From assembly GCA_900553345.1 (NCBI GenBank), contig USDE01000103.1:1-5647 (forward strand): a stretch of 5,647 bases of DNA, in the 5' to 3' direction. How positions within the stretch are numbered: the stretch's first letter is position 1; each line of letters starts with the position of its first letter. The translations under genes and the position numbers were made by a program. Source of the stretch: an uncultured Collinsella sp. (lineage in GTDB: Bacteria; Actinomycetota; Coriobacteriia; Coriobacteriales; Coriobacteriaceae). The notes under the pieces were generated by a model, which saw nothing but the letters and a program-made list of their open reading frames with translations, ran no database searches and had not been told where the DNA came from. This document shows positions 1 through 5,647 of this stretch, one piece after another.

Positions 1-1024
1 TTCGATGCTGCGTGAGCTGATCGGCGCCACCAACGAGATCAACGCGCTGGCATATAACGCCCCCACCGACACCAAAGAGGTTGTCGAGCTGGCCGAGAGC
101 AAGCTGCTCAAGGTCACGGCACGCGAGGTCAAGTCGAGCTACAAGACGCTGACCGAGTTTATGGTCGAGGCCTATAACGAGGCCGAGGAAGTGTGCCAGG
201 CCGGTGGCCAGGCCGCGGGCGTGCCCACGGGCTTCCCGTCGCTCGACCGCATGCTCATGGGCTTCCGCGAGGGTCAGCTCATCATTATCGGCGCCCGTCC
301 TGCCGTGGGTAAGACGTCGTTCGCCCTGAATCTGGCGCTCAACGCTGCCGCCGCGGGCTATACGGTCGGCTTCTTCTCGCTGGAGATGTCGGGCAAGGAA
401 ATTGCCCAGCGTCTGATTTGCGCCTATGCCATGATCTCGATCAGTGACTTCCGCATGGGTCGCATTAGCCCCGAGCAGTGGGCCAACATCAACGAGGCCA
501 CGCAGACCTTGTCCAAGCTCGATATTCTGATCGACGATACGCCCGGCACCACAGTGACCGAGATTCGCGCCAAGAGCCGCCGCATGCTCCATAACAAGGA
601 GAAGGCAATCATCATCCTGGACTACCTGCAGCTGGTGAGTCCTCCGCCGGGACGCCGCTCCGAGAGCCGTACCGTCGAGGTCTCGGAGATGTCGCGTGGT
701 TTGAAGATTATGGCCAAGGAGCTCAAGATCCCGCTCATCGCGCTGTCACAGCTCTCGCGTCAGGTCGAATCCCGTACCGGCAAGCGCCCGCAGCTTTCCG
801 ACCTTCGTGAATCGGGCTCCATCGAGCAGGACGCCGATATCGTTATGTTCTTGGACCGCTCCGCCGACGAGGCCGAAGCCTCGCGCGACGATCGACCCGA
901 CGAGGGCGTTACGCGTATCGTCGTGGCCAAGAACCGTTCGGGCCCGATCGGCGACGTCGACCTGATGTTCCTGCCGGCATCCACCAAGTTCTATGAGCTT
1001 GATGGGGCACATGCCGAGGAGTAG
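1..1024 (+). CDS. dnaB: Replicative DNA helicase DnaB, C-terminal part (5' end outside window)
   Basis: DnaB is the hexameric ATP-driven helicase that unwinds DNA at the replication fork and loads primase. The frame is open to the left edge, so the ATG at position 5 is an internal methionine; the primase-binding N-terminal domain lies outside. Counting from that Met, residues 1-75 cover the end of the N-domain and the linker helix. The RecA-like motor follows: VPTGFPSLD at 73-81, Walker A GARPAVGKTS at 96-105, SLEMS at 125-129, Walker B IIILDYLQL at 202-210, ALSQLSR at 246-252, DLRESGSIEQDAD at 266-278, and the finger segment KNRSGPIG at 309-316 near the C-terminus. The visible 339 residues match the C-terminal three quarters of a typical 450-470 residue DnaB. 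All motor motifs are contiguous, so there is no intein at the usual insertion sites. The stop is TAG at 1022-1024 and no terminator is evident after it. purA follows 93 bases downstream. The identification is firm. Confidence 0.97.
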   Translation, partial: SMLRELIGATNEINALAYNAPTDTKEVVELAESKLLKVTAREVKSSYKTLTEFMVEAYNEAEEVCQAGGQAAGVPTGFPSLDRMLMGFREGQLIIIGARPAVGKTSFALNLALNAAAAGYTVGFFSLEMSGKEIAQRLICAYAMISISDFRMGRISPEQWANINEATQTLSKLDILIDDTPGTTVTEIRAKSRRMLHNKEKAIIILDYLQLVSPPPGRRSESRTVEVSEMSRGLKIMAKELKIPLIALSQLSRQVESRTGKRPQLSDLRESGSIEQDADIVMFLDRSADEAEASRDDRPDEGVTRIVVAKNRSGPIGDVDLMFLPASTKFYELDGAHAEE

Positions 1025-1051
1025 GACAGGCACCCGTTGCACGGGTATACT
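1023..1051 (+). promoter_or_regulatory. Putative sigma-70-type promoter of purA
   Basis: A -10 box TATACT lies at 1046-1051. Exactly 17 bases upstream is AGGACA at 1023-1028, which matches the TTGACA consensus at four of six positions and overlaps the dnaB stop codon. Transcription would start near 1058 and leave a leader of about 60 bases before the purA ATG. That leader contains a modest hairpin at 1071-1089 (CGTGCC paired with GGCGCG, one G-U pair, loop GGCGT). The -10 match is good, the -35 match is moderate, and there is no extended -10 TG. Spacing and position make this the best promoter candidate in the window, but it is predicted from sequence only. Confidence 0.55.
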
Positions 1052-1108
1052 GGGAATGTTTTGTGCTTCTGCGTGCCGGCGTGGCGCGTAGACAGTCCAT
1101 GAATGTAA

Positions 1109-2404
<1,296 letters not shown>

Positions 2405-2426
2405 TCGGCGTTATTTGGTTATTGCG

Positions 2427-2468
2427 ATATACCCCTTTGCAGCCCAGATGGGCGGCCGAGGGGTATAT
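2427..2468 (+). promoter_or_regulatory. Long inverted repeat in the purA-purD gap (terminator, attenuator or operator)
   Basis: The arms ATATACCCCT (2427-2436) and AGGGGTATAT (2459-2468) are perfect 10-bp complements. Nested inside is GCCC (2442-2445) paired with GGGC (2450-2453) around an AGAT loop, extended by a GC/GC pair step (2439-2440 with 2455-2456) across an A-G mismatch. As RNA this folds into one long stem-loop right after the purA stop. The sequence after it (TTGCTTGT) is only weakly U-rich, so it is not a clear-cut intrinsic terminator. The right arm also contains TATATT at 2464-2469, which resembles a -10 box but has no convincing -35. It may act as a partial terminator for purA, a leader structure for purD, or a protein-binding palindrome. 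Confidence 0.6.
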
Positions 2469-2480
2469 TTGCTTGTAATG

Positions 2481-2499
2481 GGCCCGCGCGGAGCGGGCC
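2481..2499 (+). promoter_or_regulatory. GC-rich hairpin in the purD leader
   Basis: GGCCCGC (2481-2487) and GCGGGCC (2493-2499) form a perfect 7-bp all-G/C stem with a 5-base loop (GCGGA). It ends 12 bases before the purD Shine-Dalgarno sequence. No T-run follows (next bases GGTAATCC), so it is not an intrinsic terminator. It may stabilise the processed 5' end of the purD message or influence ribosome access. The structure is certain on paper; a function is not shown. Confidence 0.45.
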
Positions 2500-2511
2500 G
2501 GTAATCCATAG

Positions 2512-2517
2512 AGGAGG
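2512..2517 (+). promoter_or_regulatory. Strong ribosome binding site fixing the TTG start of purD
   Basis: AGGAGG is a full Shine-Dalgarno match and sits 5 bases before the TTG at 2523. No ATG or GTG in that frame lies closer to the conserved nucleotide-binding motif, so this site decides the purD start. Confidence 0.85.
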
Positions 2518-2522
2518 CACCC

Positions 2523-3827
2523 TTGAAGGCGGACACTCAAACCATCGACATCCTGTTGTTGGGCAGCGGCGGCCGCGAGCATGCTCTGGCAGCCAAGCTC
2601 GCAGCATCACCGCGCGCCGGCAAGCTCTACATCGCGCCGGGTAACGGCGGCACCGCGAGCTGCGGCGAGAACGTGGTTCTCGACGATTGCGATCCTGCGG
2701 CCGTGGCGGCGTTTGCCCAGAGCCATGGATGCGGACTCGTGGTGATTGGCCCCGAGGCTCCGCTCGTGGCGGGCGTTGCAGACGCCGTCCGCGCGGCGGG
2801 CATCCCGTGCTTTGGCCCGGGTGCCGAGGGCGCCCAGATGGAGGGCTCCAAGCTGTTCTCCAAGCAGCTCATGGAGCGCGCCGGTATCCCGACGGCAGCC
2901 TATGGCTCATTTACCGACGAGGCTTCGGCTCTTGCCTATGTGCGCGAGCAGGGTGCTCCGCTGGTCGTGAAGGCCGACGGCCTTGCCGCGGGCAAGGGCG
3001 TTATTGTGGCAACCGAGCTTTCGCAGGCCGAGGAAGCTGTGCGTGAGTGCTTTGGCGGCACCTTTGGCGATGCCGGCAACACGGTGGTCATCGAGGAGAT
3101 GCTGACCGGCCCCGAGTGCTCGCTGCTGGCCTTTACCGACGGCAAGACCGTGCGTCCCATGGCCACCTCGCAGGATCACAAGCGTGCGCTCGAGGGCGAC
3201 AAGGGCCCCAACACGGGCGGCATGGGCGTCTACAGCCCGGTGCCCATCGTGACCGACGAGGAGCACGCCACCATGGTGAAGGTCATGGAGCAGACCGTGG
3301 CCGAGCTTGCTGCCGAGGGCATCGACTACCGCGGCTGCCTGTATGGCGGCTTTATGCTCACCCCCGCCGGCCCCAAGGTGCTGGAGTTCAACGCCCGCTT
3401 TGGCGACCCCGAGACGCAGGTCGTGCTCCCGCGCCTTAAGAACGACCTGGTCGAGGTCATGCTGGCTTGCGCCAACTGCGAGCTCGATCAGGTTGAGCTC
3501 GATTGGCGTGACGAGTGGGCCGTGGCCGTTGTCCTGACGAGCGCGGGCTATCCCGGCAGCTACGAGAAGGGCAAGGTCATTACCGGTATCGAGGATGCCG
3601 AGGCCATGGAGAACGTGACGGTGTACCACGCCGGCACCGCTGTGGTGGACGGCAAGCTCGTGACCAACGGCGGTCGTGTACTCGCCGTGACTGCACTGGG
3701 CAATACGTTTGAGAACGCTCGCGACCTTGCCTACGAGGCCTGCGAGAAGATCAACTTTGAGGGCAAGACCCTGCGTCACGACATTGGCCTGCGCGCACTG
3801 CACGGCCGCGATGCCTGGGATGCCTAA
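2523..3827 (+). CDS. purD: Phosphoribosylamine-glycine ligase (GAR synthetase) PurD
   Basis: PurD is a cytosolic ATP-grasp enzyme that joins phosphoribosylamine and glycine with ATP to form glycinamide ribonucleotide, the second step of de novo purine synthesis. The protein is 434 residues, close to the family norm of about 420-430. Motifs in order: GSGGREHAL at 14-22 in the N-terminal domain, VVIGPEAPLVAG at 73-84, the ATP-grasp lysine segment VVKADGLAAGKGV at 148-160, GPNTGGMGVYSP at 228-239, and the metal-binding segment LEFNARFGDPETQ at 287-299, which includes the family signature RFGDPE with Glu288 and Asn290 as Mg ligands. The C-terminal domain runs from about 330 to 425. Translation starts at TTG with a strong AGGAGG site, which leaves about eight extra residues (KADTQTID) before the first beta strand compared with typical PurD. 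It lies 118 bases after purA, across two hairpins, and only 21 bases before the NUDIX gene, so purD and the NUDIX gene are probably cotranscribed. Confidence 0.97.
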   Translation: MKADTQTIDILLLGSGGREHALAAKLAASPRAGKLYIAPGNGGTASCGENVVLDDCDPAAVAAFAQSHGCGLVVIGPEAPLVAGVADAVRAAGIPCFGPGAEGAQMEGSKLFSKQLMERAGIPTAAYGSFTDEASALAYVREQGAPLVVKADGLAAGKGVIVATELSQAEEAVRECFGGTFGDAGNTVVIEEMLTGPECSLLAFTDGKTVRPMATSQDHKRALEGDKGPNTGGMGVYSPVPIVTDEEHATMVKVMEQTVAELAAEGIDYRGCLYGGFMLTPAGPKVLEFNARFGDPETQVVLPRLKNDLVEVMLACANCELDQVELDWRDEWAVAVVLTSAGYPGSYEKGKVITGIEDAEAMENVTVYHAGTAVVDGKLVTNGGRVLAVTALGNTFENARDLAYEACEKINFEGKTLRHDIGLRALHGRDAWDA

Positions 3828-3833
3828 AATCCG

Positions 3834-3839
3834 AGAGGA
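3834..3839 (+). promoter_or_regulatory. Ribosome binding site of the NUDIX gene
   Basis: AGAGGA lies 9 bases before the ATG at 3849. It directly abuts the earlier in-frame ATG at 3840, which leaves no spacer, so 3849 is the better start. Confidence 0.65.
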
Positions 3840-3848
3840 ATGAGACGG

Positions 3849-4544
3849 ATGGACGAGAAGAACGAAGAGCTCGTGGACGCGCAGATCGTCGAAGAGGACG
3901 GCCGCGTGTATGGGCACGCCGAGGGCGAGCCTGGTGGCGAGGTCGCTGACGAGCCGGCGCTGGTGCTGGGCGACGACGACCCGCATGACGCCCTGCTGCA
4001 CGAGAAGATTCTTTCGGAGGAGTGCGCCTGGAAGGGCAAGATCCTCGACGTCCACCGTCTTGAGGTTGAGCTGCCCAACGGTCACCGCAGCGCCCGCGAT
4101 ATCGTTCGCCATCCGGGTGCGGCGGCCGTTGTGGCACTGACCGAGAGCGGCAAGATCGTGCTGGTGCGTCAGTATCGCACCGCCATCGACCGCGTGACGG
4201 TCGAGATTCCCGCCGGTAAGCTCGATCCGGGCGAGGATCCGCTCGATTGCGCCAAGCGCGAGCTGCATGAGGAGACGGGCTTTAGGGCCGGTCGCATTCG
4301 CTTTTTGACGTCGATTGTCACGACCTGCGGCTTCTGTGACGAGATCATTCACATCTACCTGGCCACCAAGCTCGAGTTCGATGCACCCAACCCCGATGAT
4401 GACGAGTTCGTCAACGTGGACCTCGTGCCGCTGCACGAGCTGATCGACGCCGTGCTCGACGGCAAGATTGAAGACGCCAAGACCGTCGTGGGCGCCTTGG
4501 CTTGCGATAGCATCGCGCACCGCTTGGGTGGAACTGATCTTTAA
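3849..4544 (+). CDS. NUDIX hydrolase, ADP-ribose pyrophosphatase type, with acidic N-terminal extension
   Basis: NUDIX hydrolases cleave nucleoside diphosphates linked to another group. This one most resembles ADP-ribose pyrophosphatases (NudF type), which yield AMP and ribose-5-phosphate. Numbering from the ATG at 3849 gives 231 residues. The full NUDIX box G-x5-E-x7-R-E-L-x-E-E-x-G-F is at 123-145, with metal ligands Glu138, Glu141 and Glu142. Family-like flanks are present: WKGKILDVHRLEVELPNG at 61-78, VRHPGAAAVV at 86-95, VRQYR at 106-110 and VEIPAGKLDPGE at 118-129. The segment after the box reads TTCGFCDE at 158-165, where ADP-ribose enzymes usually have PGF(S/C)DE, so Cys160 replaces the usual proline. 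Residues 1-47 are an acidic, probably disordered extension (17 Asp/Glu, 2 Lys/Arg) that makes the protein longer than the usual 180 or so residues. A start at 3840 would add three residues, but its ribosome-site spacing is poor. The gene follows purD by 21 bases and ends before a strong inverted repeat. Family is certain; substrate is inferred. Confidence 0.93.
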   Translation: MDEKNEELVDAQIVEEDGRVYGHAEGEPGGEVADEPALVLGDDDPHDALLHEKILSEECAWKGKILDVHRLEVELPNGHRSARDIVRHPGAAAVVALTESGKIVLVRQYRTAIDRVTVEIPAGKLDPGEDPLDCAKRELHEETGFRAGRIRFLTSIVTTCGFCDEIIHIYLATKLEFDAPNPDDDEFVNVDLVPLHELIDAVLDGKIEDAKTVVGALACDSIAHRLGGTDL

Positions 4545-4554
4545 AAGCGAGGGC

Positions 4555-4610
4555 AACCCTGGGACAAACACTACTGATTATTTTGTCCCAGGGTTTCACG
4601 TTGTTGTTTT
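4555..4610 (+). terminator. Putative intrinsic terminator after the NUDIX gene
   Basis: A perfect 14-bp inverted repeat starts 11 bases after the NUDIX stop: AACCCTGGGACAAA (4555-4568) and TTTGTCCCAGGGTT (4582-4595), with a 13-base loop. The sequence that follows is T-rich but interrupted (TTTCACG, then TTGTTGTTTT to 4610). Stem strength and position argue for transcription termination of the purD-NUDIX unit. The T-tract is imperfect, so some readthrough into the ABC gene is likely. Confidence 0.7.
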
Positions 4611-4625
4611 ATCTCCGAGGACTGC

Positions 4626-5647
4626 ATGTTTAGAAGATTCTTGTCTTATTACAAGCCCCAGATGGGGCTTTTTGTTGCTGATACTGTTTGCGCCCTGGTG
4701 CTTGCCGCCATTGACCTGGCGTTTCCCATTATCCTGCGCAATCTGACGGGAGGGTTGTTTGCCCAGGGCCAGGCTGCCATTATGCAGGCGCTCGGTATGA
4801 TTGCGGTGGGGCTGGTGCTGATGTATGCCATCCGCTGCGCCTGCCGCTATTTTGTGAGCTATTGGGGCCACGTGATGGGCGCGCGTATGGAGTCCAAGAT
4901 GCGTGAGGACCTGTTCGATCAGTACGAACGGTTTAGCTTTGCATACTTCGATCGCAACAGCTCGGGCGACATGATGAGCCGCGTGGTCAATGACCTGTTC
5001 GATATCTGCGAGGCGGCGCACCACGTGCCCGAGTGGATCATTATCTGCGGCATCGAGATCATCGGCTCGTTTGTGATTCTGTTTACCATCGCGCCGGTGC
5101 TCGCACTCGCCATGGCTGTGGTGACGGCGGTATTCGCGGTCATCATGTTTTGGCAGAACATGCGAATGCGCGAGGTCTTTAGCGATAACCGCAAAAAGAT
5201 TAGTGGCATTAACGCGCAGCTGCAGGATTCGCTGGCGGGCATGCGTGTGGTCAAGAGCTTTGCCAATGAGCAGACCGAGCGCTCTAAGTTTCGCGCCTCG
5301 AACAATCGCTACCTTTCGTCCAAGGAGAACATGTATCACGCCATGGGCGTCTATACCGCGACGTATGGCCTGCTCTCGGGAGTGCTTTATGTGATCGTGG
5401 TGCTGCTGGGCGGTTGGCTCGTTGCCCAGGGTCAGCTGCAGGCGGTCGATATGGCAACCTTCGCACTCTACATTTCGCTGTTCTGCACGCCGCTCGAGAC
5501 GCTCGTCAATTCGGCTGAGACGTATCAGAAAGCCATCGCCGGCTTTAAGCGCATGGATGAGGTGCTCTCGACTGTCCCCGATATTCAGGATAAGCCGGGT
5601 GCTGCGGATCTGCAGGTGACGGCTGGTGCTGTGGACTACATTTTCGC
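4626..5647 (+). CDS. ABC exporter half-transporter, membrane domain (3' end outside window)
   Basis: This is the N-terminal part of a multidrug/lipid-type ABC exporter, an inner-membrane protein that fuses a six-helix membrane domain to an ATPase and works as a dimer. The frame is open for 340 codons to the right edge. ATG at 4626 follows GAGGA (4617-4621) by 4 bases, and the start MFRRFLSYYKPQMGLF resembles N-termini of this family. Hydrophobic segments lie at about 14-37, 53-75, 136-155, 157-176, 243-267 and 276-292. Two conserved cytoplasmic stretches are visible: FAYFDRNSSGDMMSRV at 105-120 (first coupling region) and LQDSLAGMRVVKSFANEQ at 199-216. After helix six, RMDEVLSTVPDI (309-320) leads toward the ATPase domain, but the window ends before Walker A. 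Such genes often occur as pairs, so a second half-transporter may follow. Substrate cannot be told. A terminator-like hairpin overlaps codons 10-16, and codons 3-4 are AGA-AGA while every other visible arginine in the gene is CGN. Confidence 0.93.
   Translation, partial: MFRRFLSYYKPQMGLFVADTVCALVLAAIDLAFPIILRNLTGGLFAQGQAAIMQALGMIAVGLVLMYAIRCACRYFVSYWGHVMGARMESKMREDLFDQYERFSFAYFDRNSSGDMMSRVVNDLFDICEAAHHVPEWIIICGIEIIGSFVILFTIAPVLALAMAVVTAVFAVIMFWQNMRMREVFSDNRKKISGINAQLQDSLAGMRVVKSFANEQTERSKFRASNNRYLSSKENMYHAMGVYTATYGLLSGVLYVIVVLLGGWLVAQGQLQAVDMATFALYISLFCTPLETLVNSAETYQKAIAGFKRMDEVLSTVPDIQDKPGAADLQVTAGAVDYIF
4653..4676 (+). promoter_or_regulatory. Terminator-shaped hairpin inside the start of the ABC exporter gene
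   Basis: AAGCCCC (4653-4659) and GGGGCTT (4664-4670) pair perfectly around an AGAT loop and are followed directly by TTTGTT, so the T-run starting in the stem is five bases long. This is the standard shape of an intrinsic terminator, yet it lies within codons 10-17 of an open, family-like reading frame. It could be a translation-sensitive attenuator, a back-up terminator for the upstream unit, or a coincidence of the codons for KPQMGLF. Confidence 0.5.

Noticed and set aside
290..840. Possible intein or insertion in dnaB, a common intein host gene.
   Set aside because: The Walker A, Walker B and later motor motifs follow each other at normal distances with no inserted domain.
1037..1051. TTGCAC close to TATACT as a -35/-10 pair for purA.
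   Set aside because: The spacer would be 3 bases, far too short; AGGACA at 1023-1028 with a 17-base spacer fits better.
2464..2469. TATATT as a -10 box of a separate purD promoter.
   Set aside because: No acceptable -35 is found 16-18 bases upstream, where the sequence lies within the GCCC stem, so it was kept only as a remark on the inverted repeat.
2405..2522. Purine or ZTP riboswitch in the purD leader.
   Set aside because: The leader lacks the conserved core sequences of these classes that I know; only two simple hairpins are visible.
3840..3848. Earlier ATG (MRR start) for the NUDIX gene.
   Set aside because: The AGAGGA site directly abuts this ATG with no spacer, whereas ATG 3849 has a 9-base spacer. 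The difference is only three residues.
2907..4571. Very long minus-strand open frame (554 codons) antisense to purD and the NUDIX gene.
   Set aside because: Its product is a low-information mix of His, Val, Leu, Ala and Gly typical of a frame shadowing G/C-biased codons, it matches no family I recognise, and both sense genes here are certain.
4583..4612. TTGTCC and TTTTAT as a promoter for the ABC gene.
   Set aside because: Both boxes match only four of six positions with an 18-base spacer inside the terminator arm; this is too weak to annotate.
4662..4664. ATG in the hairpin as the true start of the ABC gene, which would place the hairpin in the leader.
   Set aside because: No ribosome site precedes it, and starting there would drop the N-terminal residues that resemble the family, whereas ATG 4626 has GAGGA at good spacing.

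Overview
The window is a run of five co-oriented (+ strand) genes from a fairly GC-rich bacterial chromosome: the 3' part of dnaB, complete purA, complete purD, a complete NUDIX hydrolase gene, and the 5' part of an ABC exporter gene. Codon use is strongly biased to G/C at third positions, which also produces long meaningless open frames on the minus strand. The dnaB-purA adjacency is also found in Bacillus subtilis (its dnaC-purA). Together with the base composition and promoter style it suggests an actinobacterium of the Coriobacteriia type, perhaps a Collinsella relative. That placement is inference from general familiarity, not from a search.

Layout. Bases 1-1024 hold the linker and RecA-like motor domain of the replicative helicase DnaB, cut at the left edge. 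A short gap (1025-1117) carries a plausible sigma-70-type promoter that overlaps the dnaB stop codon and would drive purA (1118-2404, adenylosuccinate synthetase). A 118-base gap (2405-2522) holds two inverted repeats and a strong ribosome binding site, followed by purD (2523-3827, GAR synthetase) with a TTG start. Only 21 bases later comes a NUDIX hydrolase of the ADP-ribose pyrophosphatase type (3849-4544) with an unusual acidic N-terminal extension. A perfect 14-bp inverted repeat (4555-4595) looks like the terminator of this unit. The ABC exporter gene starts at 4626 and runs off the right edge, still in its membrane domain.

How the genes fit together. PurD catalyses an early step of de novo IMP synthesis and PurA the first step from IMP to AMP. 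The NUDIX enzyme, if it cleaves ADP-ribose, returns AMP and ribose-5-phosphate to the same pools. purD and the NUDIX gene probably share a transcript. purA may join them by readthrough of the hairpin-containing gap.

These are housekeeping genes, and I see no phage, mobile element, CRISPR array, defence cassette or RNA gene. The details most worth a second look are small: a canonical terminator-shaped hairpin inside codons 10-16 of the ABC gene, just after a tandem rare AGA-AGA pair; the long inverted repeat and GC hairpin in the purD leader; a GGGTATA element shared by the purA and purD upstream regions; and two oddities of the NUDIX protein, its acidic tail and a cysteine where ADP-ribose pyrophosphatases usually have proline.
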